A stretch of DNA of 64,000 bases, taken from assembly GCA_937916845.1 (NCBI GenBank), contig CALFSK010000063.1, positions 1 through 64,000 on the forward strand, in the 5' to 3' direction. Under the pieces are notes generated by a model, which searched no databases, had not been told where the DNA came from, and was given only the letters and a program-made list of their open reading frames with translations. The translations under genes and the position numbers were made by a program. The DNA is from an uncultured Lactobacillus sp. (lineage in GTDB: Bacteria; Bacillota; Bacilli; Lactobacillales; Lactobacillaceae). Positions 35,379-43,303 of this stretch are shown piece by piece (within the stretch, counting starts at the first letter, position 1; each line of letters opens with the position of its first letter).

Positions 35379-35550
35379 GGTTGCCACTGATGGCATCGGT
35401 CGTGAAGGTGGTTTTAGTCCGGTGATTTTTCCGGACTTAGACCACGGACGGTCCAGGACAATTGCGTCATTTGCAAGTGTTCTGGGCGAGGGGCTAGACC
35501 GCTCCTCAGGCTAGCCCCGGTCCCACGACCGCATGTCATCAGTGGCAACC
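35379..35550 (+). ncRNA. Candidate structured RNA element S2 (or miniature inverted-repeat element)
   Basis: About 170 bp closed by GGTTGCCACTGATGGCAT..CGGTCGTG and its complement at 35524-35550. The internal hairpins are GTGGTTTTAGTCCGG/CCGGACTTAGACCAC, CCAGGACA/TGTTCTGG and GGGGCTAG/CTAGCCCC. Stem differences are mostly G-U pairs on the plus strand. Its layout (closing stem plus three hairpins) is like S1, but the sequence is different. Confidence 0.5.
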
Positions 35551-35615
35551 GGAACAGCTTACAAGTAGCTAATTTGTTTTAGTCTTTAGATTTTTATTAA
35601 TGATCTATTTTTCAA

Positions 35616-36656
35616 CTAGTCACTAATGACTAACAATGACTTGATAGCTTCCCGCTTATCCATGGCTTCATAGGCCTGCTGAATGTGATCTAAATCAAAG
35701 CGCTTCGTAAACACCTTACCCGGATGAATCGTGCCCTTTAACACGGCGTCCAATAAGACTTTGCGGTCATCACTCGTCACCGAAGCAATCCCGCCCCGCA
35801 GGCCAATGTTTCGCCAGAATAAATTATTCGTATTCATTTCCGCTTTTTGCGGCACACCGACACGGCCAACGACCGCACCAGGACGCCCGACTTTAACCGC
35901 CGTATCAACTGATTGTTCGGTCCCAACACACTCCAGAACCGCGTCGGCCCCAGCGCCGTCCGTCATCGCAAAGACCTTCTTTACGGCTTCGTCGCCACGT
36001 TCAGCAACAACGTCGGTTGCACCGAATTCACGAGCTAACGCCTGCCGGTCAGCGTGACGGCTCATGGCGATGATCCGCTTAGCTCCTAACAACTTTGCAG
36101 AAATGACGCCACATAACCCAACGGCACCATCGCCCATCACAACCACGGTATCGCCAGCCTTGACTTCCGCCGTCGTGGCAGCGTGGTAACCAGTCGCCAT
36201 CACGTCCGCTAACGTTAACAGGTCGTTCAATTGTGCATCACTATAGTCGCTAGGTTGACCAGGAACTTTCACTAACGCCCAGTTAGCGTTAGTAAACCGT
36301 AAGTATTCGCCTTGATAGCCAACGATTTCATCATCGTCGTTATTGACACAGTCACCGTCAAAGCCCGCCAAGCAAGCGGCACAGTGCCCACATCCATGCG
36401 TAAACGGTGCAATTACAAAGTCGCCAGGTTTAACGTTGGTGACTTCCGCACCGACACTTTCAACCACCCCAATCGCTTCATGACCAACGGCGGACGGTTG
36501 TTGTCGTTTGGAAATTCCACGATACCACCATAAGTCTGAGCCACAAACACAGGCCCGGACAATTTTTAAGACCGCATCCGTGGGTTTCTTAATTTCAGCT
36601 TTGGGCAACTCACGAGCTTCCATTTTACCGGGTTCTACAAAGACAGCTGTTTTCAT
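35616..36656 (-). CDS. Zinc-dependent alcohol dehydrogenase (MDR family)
   Basis: A 346-residue medium-chain dehydrogenase; ATG 36656 has GGAGG eight bases upstream. The catalytic zinc ligand is in CVCGSDLWWYRG (about 38) with GHEAIGVVESVG (about 65). The structural zinc lobe is CGHCAACLAGFDGDC (about 94-108). The NAD(P) Rossmann motif VVMGDGAVGLCG is near 175. It probably interconverts an alcohol and aldehyde or ketone; the substrate is unclear. It is monocistronic. Confidence 0.9.
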   Translation of the reverse strand: MKTAVFVEPGKMEARELPKAEIKKPTDAVLKIVRACVCGSDLWWYRGISKRQQPSAVGHEAIGVVESVGAEVTNVKPGDFVIAPFTHGCGHCAACLAGFDGDCVNNDDDEIVGYQGEYLRFTNANWALVKVPGQPSDYSDAQLNDLLTLADVMATGYHAATTAEVKAGDTVVVMGDGAVGLCGVISAKLLGAKRIIAMSRHADRQALAREFGATDVVAERGDEAVKKVFAMTDGAGADAVLECVGTEQSVDTAVKVGRPGAVVGRVGVPQKAEMNTNNLFWRNIGLRGGIASVTSDDRKVLLDAVLKGTIHPGKVFTKRFDLDHIQQAYEAMDKREAIKSLLVISD

Positions 36657-36819
36657 CAATAATTCCTCCAATACTTTATTTACTACTTTACTATAGTCCC
36701 TTACAGTTACTTCAAGGCAAGGCTTTGCACCAAAAAATTCATCTCGTATTTGATTCCAGTCCTTAGCGTGACTTCACTAATGCTATAATGAAGCATCATC
36801 TTAATTGGAGTTGAAAATA

Positions 36820-37068
36820 ATGGCAAAGTTTGAATTAGCAAGTCAGTATCCCAGCGGTCCAGCGCTCGGCGCGGCCGTTGAACAGATCAAAAATAACGCT
36901 AGTAACGGTTTAAGTGTGCGCTATGCAACGCGCAATGATGACGAAATCAAGTTCATCTTTACCGATATGAAAACCGGTAAGGTCACCGAGATGGCCTACG
37001 CCAAAAATAGTGACAACAGTTGGACGTTCAACGCTGACGAATCGACCAATATTAACGACTTGTTCTAA
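36820..37068 (+). CDS. Small hypothetical protein, 82 aa
   Basis: An 82-residue protein starting at ATG 36820 after TTGGAG. It has no signal or membrane helix. Features are an Ala/Gly-rich start (FELASQYPSGPALGAAVEQIK), two likely beta strands (SVRYATRNDDEIKFIFTDM) and an acidic Asn-rich end. I do not recognise the family. It is immediately followed by a full 3'-UTR repeat and terminator. Confidence 0.6.
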   Translation: MAKFELASQYPSGPALGAAVEQIKNNASNGLSVRYATRNDDEIKFIFTDMKTGKVTEMAYAKNSDNSWTFNADESTNINDLF

Positions 37069-37077
37069 CAAAAAGAG

Positions 37078-37188
37078 TGCACCAAAAGGCGAGTAGTTTG
37101 TGAGCATTAACGTGAAATCAGCGATTATTCCTGGGTTTGGAATGATCGCTGATTTCGGGTTAAGCGGAACGAACTGCCTTTTGATGCA
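37078..37188 (+). repeat. 3'-UTR hairpin repeat, full copy B (plus-sense)
   Basis: It begins ten bases after the stop of the 82-aa gene. The outer arms are GTGCACCAAAAGGC and GCCTTTTGATGCAC. The inner 18-bp arms are at 37114-37131 and 37139-37156 with loop TGGGTTT. Compared with copy A the inner stem has changed C-G to T-A at one position on both arms (ACCAGC/GCTGGT to ATCAGC/GCTGAT), keeping pairing. Confidence 0.8.
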
Positions 37189-37211
37189 CGTTTCGACCAT
37201 AAGAATAGAAA

Positions 37212-37252
37212 AATAACCATTCAGAAATATTGACTATTTCTGAATGGTTATT
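37212..37252 (+). terminator. TTCAGAAAT-core terminator after repeat B
   Basis: AATAACCATTCAGAAAT pairs exactly with ATTTCTGAATGGTTATT and a T-rich tract follows. Confidence 0.85.
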
Positions 37253-37268
37253 TACTTTTTCCCGCTCT

Positions 37269-37892
37269 TTAACCGACCCGGTACCGCAGCACAGTTTTTA
37301 ACCGTTCGGGGGCAACTCGCCGGGCATCCGACAGGTAAATTTCACGATGAACCTTACTGATTCGCTGTAACCCCTTAGCCGCGACAAGTTCGTCCATTTT
37401 GGCAAAGCTGCCGGGTTCATCATCGTAAGCCCCAACGTGTAAGATTTGCGCAACTTGCATCGTTTCAAAGCGTTGAACCACAATCTCACCAATTAATGGC
37501 AATTGCTTTTTATCCCGGACCGCAGCGAGCGTCGGTTGAATGAGTTCTTCCGGAACAAAGTCTGGCACCCGAATCATAATGTCATAACTAAATTCATTTT
37601 TATCCAAATGGTCCATCTGCTGCCCCTCAGCCGTCAGTGACCAAACACCCTCCAATGGAAATACGACGTAATCCTCGAATTCAGCCGATTCACCGGCAAC
37701 TTTTCTGTACGCCGCTTTGAGCCCGTACGCGGCCGGATACAGTGCCTCCAGCTTAGTTTTGAAATCCGCGCCATTAGGATCTCCCGTCCCGTGTAAACTG
37801 ATAAACCGTTGGGCGGGGACATCCAAAATGACCGGTGTCTGTTTAGCCATATAAAACGCCTTTTCCTGCTTGCGCCATTCGTACTTCACCAT
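37269..37892 (-). CDS. GyrI-like small-molecule-binding domain protein
   Basis: A 207-residue single-domain protein. The N-terminus VKYEWRKQEKAFYMAKQTPVILDVPAQRFISLHGTGDPNG is characteristic of stand-alone GyrI-like (SOUL/AraC-effector-like) proteins. EKMDELVAAKGL-type and HREIYLSDARRVAPERLKTVLRYRV segments complete the fold. No DNA-binding domain is attached. Such proteins are thought to bind or hydrolyse small hydrophobic molecules. ATG 37892 has GGAG seven bases upstream. Confidence 0.82.
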   Translation of the reverse strand: MVKYEWRKQEKAFYMAKQTPVILDVPAQRFISLHGTGDPNGADFKTKLEALYPAAYGLKAAYRKVAGESAEFEDYVVFPLEGVWSLTAEGQQMDHLDKNEFSYDIMIRVPDFVPEELIQPTLAAVRDKKQLPLIGEIVVQRFETMQVAQILHVGAYDDEPGSFAKMDELVAAKGLQRISKVHREIYLSDARRVAPERLKTVLRYRVG

Positions 37893-38024
37893 ACCTCAGC
37901 TCCGTTCTCAATTATTACGTTAATTATACCGTAATGACTTACGATGTTGGTTAGTAAGCCACAGTATTTAACCACCAAAAAAGCGGGTACAACGGCCGCT
38001 ACTTCACCGTGATACCCACTTTAG

Positions 38025-39950
38025 TTACGCAACCCGCGTGCGAGTTGTAATTTTAGCTTTATTTAACATGACGGAACTAGTGACCACGGATAACGAGCTA
38101 AACGCCATCGCTAGTCCGGCCAATTCAGGGCTTAGTGACACGCCCAGGGCAAAGAACACCCCGGCTGCGACTGGAATTCCAAGCACGTTGTAAACGAATG
38201 CCCAGAATAAGTTCAGCTTAATCCGGCTAAAGGTTTTCTTGCTGAGTGCCAACGCCTTATCGACATCCCGCAAATCGTTTTTTACTAACACAATTCCACC
38301 GGCATCAATTGCCACGTCGGTCCCAGACCCCATTGCGATGCCGACATCGGCGACTGTCAGTGCCGGTGCATCATTGATACCATCACCAACGAAAGCCACC
38401 TTACCCGTCTTCTGTAAGGCTTGCACGTGGTCCGCTTTATCACCTGGTAAAACGTCCGCAATTACCTGGTCAATACCGACCTGCTTAGCAACCGCATCGG
38501 CGACCCGCTGATTATCACCCGTTAACATAACGGTCTTCAGGCCCCGGGCTTTAAGATCAGCAATCGCCGTTTTCGAAGTGTCCTTCGCCACGTCTTGAAT
38601 CGCAATCATCCCAATGATTTGATCGTCTAAACCAACGTAAACGACGGTTTTGGCGGCATCTTGTAATGCGGCTTCTTGTTGTTCCATCGCTGGATCAAAC
38701 CTAAAGTTTGCTAATAACTTATGGTTACCAACGACCGCGGTATGCCCATCAACCTGCGCCTGAACGCCCTTACCCTCAACGGCTTGAAAGGCTTCAGCTG
38801 GCTGGTGTTGAATGGACAATTCCTTGGCCCGGTTTAAAATCGCCGTGCCTAAAGGATGTTCAGAAGCTTCTTCCAAACTCGCAGCAATCGCTAAAACTTG
38901 GGGTTGATCTCCGATTACGTCCGTCACTTGTGGTTTACCCACAGTGATCGTTCCGGTCTTATCAAAAACGACCGTTTTGACATCGTTGACGGCTTCCAAA
39001 ACTTCACCGTTTTTAATCAAAATCCCCATCTTGGCCCCACGACCCGTTCCAACCATCAAAGCGGTCGGCGTCGCTAAACCAAGCGCACATGGGCAAGCAA
39101 TTACAACGACGGAGACCGCAAAGATCAATGCGCTGGTCACACTCGCACCCAAGAAGACGTACCAAGTCAGGAAAGTCGCAATGGCTAAAATTAAAACGAT
39201 TGGGACGAAAATATCCGAAACCTTATCCGTCAATTTTTGAATTGGAGCGTGGCTGTTCTGCGCCTTTTTAACCAATTCGACAATCTGTGACAACATGGTC
39301 TGATCGCCAACCTTATTGGCTTTGAACAGGAAGGTCCCGTTACTATTAATCGTTGCGCCAATCACGGCGTCATCGACATTTTTTTGAACCGGCATACTTT
39401 CACCGGTCACCATCGACTCGTCCACGTTGGAACTGCCTTCGATAACCACCCCGTCAACCGGGATCTTTTGCCCGGGCTTCACCCGAATGACATCACCTAA
39501 CGCCACCCGTTCCAACGGGATACGGACATACTCACCGTCCCGCAAAACTTCGGCGTCCTTAGCTTGTAAATTAACGAGTTTTTCAACGGCACTCGACGCA
39601 TTATTGCGCATCCGCTCCTCAAAAACTTGTCCTAATAACACGAAGGTCGTGACAAAGGCGGCACTTTCAAAGAACACCGCTTGACCAACAATCATGGCAT
39701 AAATGCTGTAAAAATAAGCAGTTGCCGTTCCAATTGCGACTAGCGTATCCATGTTTGAATGGTGCTTCGTAAACGATGCCCAGGCACTTTGAACAAACGG
39801 CCCCGCTGAAACGACCATGACGACCGTTGTTAAAATGAGTTGGGTCCAATTACCGCCGGGCAACATCCAACCAAACGGCATTAAAATCATATTGGCTAAC
39901 ATCGGCAGTGAAAAGACTAATGCAATCCAAAAACGTTTTGTAATACTCAT
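38025..39950 (-). CDS. copA: Copper-translocating P1B-type ATPase without N-terminal metal-binding domain
   Basis: A 641-residue pump with eight helices. CPC motif ([16 protein letters not shown], about 290) sits in helix 6, the phosphorylation site is [11 protein letters not shown] (about 335), HP is in [10 protein letters not shown], and the hinge is [10 protein letters not shown]. These mark Cu(I) exporters. The usual N-terminal heavy-metal-associated (CxxC) domains are absent: the protein begins directly before helix 1. The two small cupredoxin-like proteins encoded upstream probably supply copper instead. Its ATG overlaps the preceding stop by four bases. cop boxes lie upstream of the operon. 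Confidence 0.92.
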   Translation of the reverse strand: MSITKRFWIALVFSLPMLANMILMPFGWMLPGGNWTQLILTTVVMVVSAGPFVQSAWASFTKHHSNMDTLVAIGTATAYFYSIYAMIVGQAVFFESAAFVTTFVLLGQVFEERMRNNASSAVEKLVNLQAKDAEVLRDGEYVRIPLERVALGDVIRVKPGQKIPVDGVVIEGSSNVDESMVTGESMPVQKNVDDAVIGATINSNGTFLFKANKVGDQTMLSQIVELVKKAQNSHAPIQKLTDKVSDIFVPIVLILAIATFLTWYVFLGASVTSALIFAVSVVVIACPCALGLATPTALMVGTGRGAKMGILIKNGEVLEAVNDVKTVVFDKTGTITVGKPQVTDVIGDQPQVLAIAASLEEASEHPLGTAILNRAKELSIQHQPAEAFQAVEGKGVQAQVDGHTAVVGNHKLLANFRFDPAMEQQEAALQDAAKTVVYVGLDDQIIGMIAIQDVAKDTSKTAIADLKARGLKTVMLTGDNQRVADAVAKQVGIDQVIADVLPGDKADHVQALQKTGKVAFVGDGINDAPALTVADVGIAMGSGTDVAIDAGGIVLVKNDLRDVDKALALSKKTFSRIKLNLFWAFVYNVLGIPVAAGVFFALGVSLSPELAGLAMAFSSLSVVTSSVMLNKAKITTRTRVA

Positions 39951-40219
39951 ACGCTAATCACAACCTTCCCACTGAACATGTCCATGCCACAGCTAAATTC
40001 AAAGGTTCCGGCCTGATCAGTGGGGATTTCCACCGTCTGGGGTTGTTGGAGGGGCAACGCCGTTTTAAAATTGAGGGCGTCAGAGTGCACCACGTCTAAA
40101 CAACCTTGGTCACTAATCCGGGTAAACGTTAGCTCAGCGGGAACCCCTTGCTTTAGCGTAATGACTTGTGGGGCGTAACCACCATTAACGACGACATTGA
40201 CTTGTTGTTTTGTTTGCAT
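39947..40219 (-). CDS. Small cytosolic cupredoxin-like copper-binding protein
   Basis: A 90-residue protein without signal peptide. It has the cupredoxin-like strand pattern [28 protein letters not shown], a Cys in [10 protein letters not shown], and a C-terminal [10 protein letters not shown]. The Cys plus C-x-M-x-M pattern matches the Cu(I) site described for pneumococcal CupA. It looks like a soluble second copy of the domain found in the preceding membrane-anchored gene, and probably chaperones Cu(I) to CopA. It is translationally coupled to copA. Confidence 0.8.
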   Translation of the reverse strand: MQTKQQVNVVVNGGYAPQVITLKQGVPAELTFTRISDQGCLDVVHSDALNFKTALPLQQPQTVEIPTDQAGTFEFSCGMDMFSGKVVISV

Positions 40220-40233
40220 AATTACGACCTCCG

Positions 40234-40605
40234 TTATTTAATCGTTAGCTTGCCGTGAAACATGTCCATGCCACACGCCCATTGATATTCGCCGGATTTG
40301 CTAGTGTCAATTTCAATACTTTCTGCTTGATCCTTAGGTAGGGCGCGGTTAATTCCAAAATCACTGAAAACAACGTGATCCAAACAACTGGAGGCATCCT
40401 TACGCGTAAAGTTTAGAACCGCGGGCACACCCTTTTTCAAGACGATGTGTTCGGGTGAATAGCCCCCACTAACTTCGATATTAATTTGCTGCTGGTTACC
40501 TGCCGTTTGGGCACTAACTTCTGCTACCTCGTGTTTACCAAAGAACCACCAGGCAATAAATCCAATCACGGCTAACCCAACTAACAAAACGATAATTTTA
40601 ATCAT
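40234..40605 (-). CDS. Membrane-anchored cupredoxin-like copper chaperone, CupA-like
   Basis: A 123-residue protein with one N-terminal helix (about 3-22) and a short linker. The cupredoxin-like domain INIEVSGGYSPEHIVLKKGVPAVLNFTR follows, with SSCLDHVVF and CGMDMFHGKL. Cys and C-x-M-x-M residues suggest a Cu(I) site as in CupA of Streptococcus pneumoniae. That protein is also encoded directly before copA. It is the first gene of the operon and starts 57 bp after the nearest cop box. Confidence 0.82.
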   Translation of the reverse strand: MIKIIVLLVGLAVIGFIAWWFFGKHEVAEVSAQTAGNQQQINIEVSGGYSPEHIVLKKGVPAVLNFTRKDASSCLDHVVFSDFGINRALPKDQAESIEIDTSKSGEYQWACGMDMFHGKLTIK

Positions 40606-40661
40606 GTTAAACTCCTCCTCTTATTTCAGATCCTTATGCCACTTTTTATAACTATTAAGTT

Positions 40662-40671
40662 TACATCTGTA
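40662..40671. promoter_or_regulatory. cop box (CopY operator), exact
   Basis: TACATCTGTA matches the CopY operator TACANNTGTA exactly and lies 57 bp before the first gene of the copper operon. No copY-like gene is in the window. Confidence 0.75.
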
Positions 40672-40701
40672 ATCAACAGAAGTAATCATACCGCCATCGT
40701 T

Positions 40702-40711
40702 TACAATTGTC
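40702..40711. promoter_or_regulatory. Second cop-box-like site
   Basis: TACAATTGTC differs from TACANNTGTA only at the last base and is 40 bp from the first box. Paired sites are usual for cop operons. Confidence 0.6.
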
Positions 40712-40744
40712 AACGATAAAATTTATCCCTATTAAAATAAAAAA

Positions 40745-40769
40745 ATCACCAGTCGTTTGGACTGGTGAT
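40745..40769 (-). terminator. Orphan terminator upstream of the copper operon
   Basis: ATCACCAGTC and its complement GACTGGTGAT form a 10-bp hairpin followed on the minus strand by a T run. No minus-strand gene precedes it, so it may insulate the cop promoter from antisense transcription. Confidence 0.6.
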
Positions 40770-40870
40770 CAATAATACAAACTTTGCTCTGAAATGCCAT
40801 CATCTCAACACTCATTGACAAATTTGCGACTAACCATCATTCTAAAAGCATCATTCTGAGGAGGTCTAAA

Positions 40871-41152
40871 ATGAAAAGCTATCAATTTGAAGCAACGATT
40901 CACACCGCCACCACTGGTAAAGGCGGCGCCTACGTTATCTTTCCCTACGATATTCGTCAAGAATTCCACAAAGGCCGCGTCAAGGTCCACGCCACGTTTG
41001 ACGGTTGCCCCTACGACGGTTCGATCGTCAACATGGGGGTAAAAACTGCGGACGGACAAATCTGTTACTTTTTAGGAATCCTAAAAAGTATTCGTCAAAC
41101 ACTACATAAAGATATTGGCGATACCGTTCAAGTCATTGTCACACCACGCTAA
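40871..41152 (+). CDS. DUF1905-domain protein
   Basis: A 93-residue protein starting at ATG 40871 after GAGGAGG. The sequence YQFEATIHTATTGKGGAYVIFPYDIRQEF, VKVHATFDGCPYDGSIVNMG and LGILKSIRQTLHKDIGDTVQVIV is a typical DUF1905 beta-barrel fold. The biochemical role is unknown. It is monocistronic and convergent with the (KKAAA)n gene through a shared terminator. Confidence 0.85.
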   Translation: MKSYQFEATIHTATTGKGGAYVIFPYDIRQEFHKGRVKVHATFDGCPYDGSIVNMGVKTADGQICYFLGILKSIRQTLHKDIGDTVQVIVTPR

Positions 41153-41170
41153 TCAACCTATTTAGAGACA

Positions 41171-41205
41171 AAAAAGGAGCTGCGACCGAAGTCACAACTC
41201 CTTTT
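41171..41205. terminator. Bidirectional terminator
   Basis: AAAAGGAG/CTCCTTTT with inner GAC/GTC pairing lies between convergent DUF1905 and the (KKAAA)n protein. Confidence 0.75.
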
Positions 41206-41217
41206 AAATTAAGTTGC

Positions 41218-42201
41218 TTATTTTTGAGTGAAGCTCCACTTTGCTGCTGGGGCAACGCCGGCTTTAGTAGCAACGACCTTGTTCTTAGCGTTAACAAGCT
41301 TGAACTTCTTAGCTGAAGTGTAACGCATGTAAACCGTGCTGCTCTTCTTTGAGCCACTAGGTGTATAAGTTAACTTCCAAACGTTGGCAGTCTTAGTTGC
41401 AGCTGCTTTGTAGCTAGCATATGAAACTAACGTCTTTACTTTTTTATCGTTCTTGTAAAGTTTTTGGTTGAAGCCTTTTTTGGCACTGAATGACCAAACT
41501 TGGCTGTATTTGTTAGCCGTGTTTGACTTCCAAGTACCGGCTGGGGCTTTGATATCAAACTTCTTAGCAGCAGCTTTCTTGGCTGCAGCCTTCTTGGCTG
41601 CGGCTTTCTTTGCGGCTGCTTTTTTAGCGGCAGCTTTCTTGGCTGCGGCTTTCTTAGCAGCAGCTTTCTTGGCGGCTGCTTTTTTAGCGGCAGCTTTCTT
41701 GGCGGCTGCTTTTTTGGCTGCGGCTTTCTTAGCAGCAGCTTTCTTGGCGGCTGCTTTTTTAGCTGCGGCTTTCTTGGCTGCGGCTTTCTTAGCTGCGGCC
41801 TTCTTAGCAGCAGCTTTTTGAGCAGCGGATTGAACCCGAATAATTTCGTAGTAGTAAGCTTTGGTCTTTGGGTTAGTTGCATAGACATAAACGTTGCTGT
41901 TAGTCTTCAACGTCTTAGCAAGTTTGACCGTGTACTTCCCGTTCTTTGCGGCCGTTGCAGAACCTAAGTTCTTCTTAGCATTCTTGGTTGCTTTGACCGT
42001 AATTTTAGAGCTCTTAGTTGCCGTCCCGGTGATGGTCTTAGAGTTATTATAGATGGCACTGACCTTCAAGCTTGGACTAGTAACCTTCTTCGTCGTCTTA
42101 GTTGCGGCATTTGCGGTAATCCCAGTAGTTGGTACCGTAACCGTCGCACCGATTGTGGCGATTGTTACTAAGCCTGTCAATGCGGTCATAAATTTTTTCA
42201 T
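41218..42201 (-). CDS. Secreted protein with long (KKAAA)n tract
   Basis: A 327-residue protein. It has a signal peptide (about 1-34), an Ig-like domain (about 45-125, [22 protein letters not shown]), and about 17 tandem KKAAA pentads (about 130-217). A C-terminal beta domain ([20 protein letters not shown] to [13 protein letters not shown]) resembles a small lipocalin-like fold. It is predicted extracellular. The repeats are encoded by 15-bp units grouped in higher-order blocks, so copy number should vary between strains. A perfect WalR box overlaps its -35 region. Function is unknown; the basic rod may bind polyanions. Confidence 0.78.
   Translation of the reverse strand: MKKFMTALTGLVTIATIGATVTVPTTGITANAATKTTKKVTSPSLKVSAIYNNSKTITGTATKSSKITVKATKNAKKNLGSATAAKNGKYTVKLAKTLKTNSNVYVYATNPKTKAYYYEIIRVQSAAQKAAAKKAAAKKAAAKKAAAKKAAAKKAAAKKAAAKKAAAKKAAAKKAAAKKAAAKKAAAKKAAAKKAAAKKAAAKKAAAKKAAAKKFDIKAPAGTWKSNTANKYSQVWSFSAKKGFNQKLYKNDKKVKTLVSYASYKAAATKTANVWKLTYTPSGSKKSSTVYMRYTSAKKFKLVNAKNKVVATKAGVAPAAKWSFTQK
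41572..41815. repeat. 15-bp tandem repeat encoding KKAAA
   Basis: Units of the type GCAGCTTTCTTGGCG recur about 17 times. Synonymous variants repeat in longer 45-60 bp blocks, implying duplication of blocks. Confidence 0.85.
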
Positions 42202-42262
42202 TATGATATCCCCTTAATCTCGACCGGATCTGTTCCGGAATTATTTTTGTAACCGCTTAGTA

Positions 42263-42268
42263 GTATAA
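42263..42268 (-). promoter_or_regulatory. -10 element of the (KKAAA)n gene
   Basis: TATACT on the minus strand, 62 bp before the start codon; the WalR box lies directly upstream. Confidence 0.5.
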
Positions 42269-42276
42269 CAGCTTTT

Positions 42277-42293
42277 TTACAGTTTGATTACAT
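42277..42293 (-). promoter_or_regulatory. WalR box, perfect
   Basis: On the minus strand TGTAAT-CAAAC-TGTAAA matches TGTWAH-N5-TGTWAH at every defined position and overlaps the -35 region. Confidence 0.7.
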
Positions 42294-42348
42294 AAATTAA
42301 GTTTTTTTACAAATTTTACAATATCTTAAGCGCAAATCGAGCCCAAAA

Positions 42349-42389
42349 ATACCCCTCAAGTTGTCCACTGTGGATAACTTGAGGGGTAT
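42349..42389 (-). terminator. Terminator of the kinase operon, with DnaA box at its apex
   Basis: ATACCCCTCAAGTT..TCCAC pairs with GTGGA..AACTTGAGGGGTAT (about 19 bp, one mismatch). TTTTT follows on the minus strand. The apex contains TGTGGATAA (42369-42377). Confidence 0.85.
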
Positions 42390-42415
42390 GCTATTAATTA
42401 TTTTAGTTTTCCCCA

Positions 42416-43303
42416 CTACTTGTTGAAATCTAAGCAGCCACTCGTTTGTTGCACTACTTGTGCCGCTAACTCATTAGCCCGCTGCATCGCAGTTGGCAGT
42501 GACAGCCCTGCCATCAAGCCTGCAATTAGGCCACCACAATGGTTATCACCCGCGCCAATCGTGTTGGTGACCGGCACACTTTCACCGGTGACCTTTTGAC
42601 AGACCTGACCGTCATCAAAAATGGCGCCGCACTCCCCGAGTGTGACAACAACGGGACAGTGCGTGACCTCAAATAACTTGCGCATCTTGTCCTGCAAACT
42701 TTCACCACCGGGCATTAAATGACCAATTTCGACTTCGTTACAGTGCACCATGACTTCGGCACCTAAAATGGCCGTTCGAACGGCCACGGGAAGGTGCGCA
42801 ACCCGTGGCGACGGATCAAAAATCACAGTCGTGCCCGCTGGTCGTTGCGTTAGCGCCGCCAAAATGACCTGCGCTGATTGCGGATTTTCCAGCTCGTACC
42901 CGCTGATATAGAAGTAATCGTAAGCTGACAGATTAACCCGGTCAAACCAACTAGGTTGCCAATGCTGTTCAATCCCGTCGATGGTCAAAAAGGTCCGTTC
43001 CCCGTTTGGTTCCACCATTGCGAGGTCCCAGCCGTTATCCGCGCCAGTAACGGGCAGCTTCACGGGAACTTGCTTGTGCGCAAAGTCCGCCCGCACCACG
43101 TCAGCATACTGGCCAACGCCAACGGGAACAAACAATGTTGCTGATTGTCCAGCCGCACGAATGGCGCCATAAACGTTATAGGCACAGCCCCCAACGTGAC
43201 TCGCCACCATTTCACCCGTGGCATCTTCGCCAGATAACGGCAATTGTGGCACGTCGATAACGATATCGACAAAAACGGCGCCTAAGACTAACGCCCGGCT
43301 CAT
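42416..43303 (-). CDS. PfkB-family sugar/nucleoside kinase
   Basis: A 295-residue ribokinase-fold protein. The N-terminal GAVFVDIVIDVPQLPLSGED and HVGGCAYNV, and the C-terminal NTIGAGDNHCGGLIAGLMAG, mark the family. The catalytic Asp is in GAGD. The usual DTxGAGDxF is altered to NTIGAGDNH. It phosphorylates a sugar or nucleoside. Its ATG overlaps the stop of the nucleobase-type permease gene by four bases, and an ADP-ribosylglycohydrolase-family gene leads the operon. The substrate is therefore plausibly a nucleoside or the ribose released from one. Confidence 0.85.
   Translation of the reverse strand: MSRALVLGAVFVDIVIDVPQLPLSGEDATGEMVASHVGGCAYNVYGAIRAAGQSATLFVPVGVGQYADVVRADFAHKQVPVKLPVTGADNGWDLAMVEPNGERTFLTIDGIEQHWQPSWFDRVNLSAYDYFYISGYELENPQSAQVILAALTQRPAGTTVIFDPSPRVAHLPVAVRTAILGAEVMVHCNEVEIGHLMPGGESLQDKMRKLFEVTHCPVVVTLGECGAIFDDGQVCQKVTGESVPVTNTIGAGDNHCGGLIAGLMAGLSLPTAMQRANELAAQVVQQTSGCLDFNK

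Noticed and set aside
35109..35550. Insertion sequence or transposon
   Set aside because: Long inverted ends exist but no transposase frame or clear target-site duplication, and the G-U pattern favours RNA structure.
40805..41059. Minus-strand frame before the orphan terminator at 40745-40769
   Set aside because: It is antisense to the DUF1905 gene and has no ribosome site or recognisable product.
41436..41888. Arg/Pro/Lys-rich and Ala/Phe/Leu-rich reading frames over the (KKAAA)n tract
   Set aside because: They are alternate-frame and antisense readings of the 15-bp repeat, with no ribosome site; the secreted protein frame is clearly the real one.
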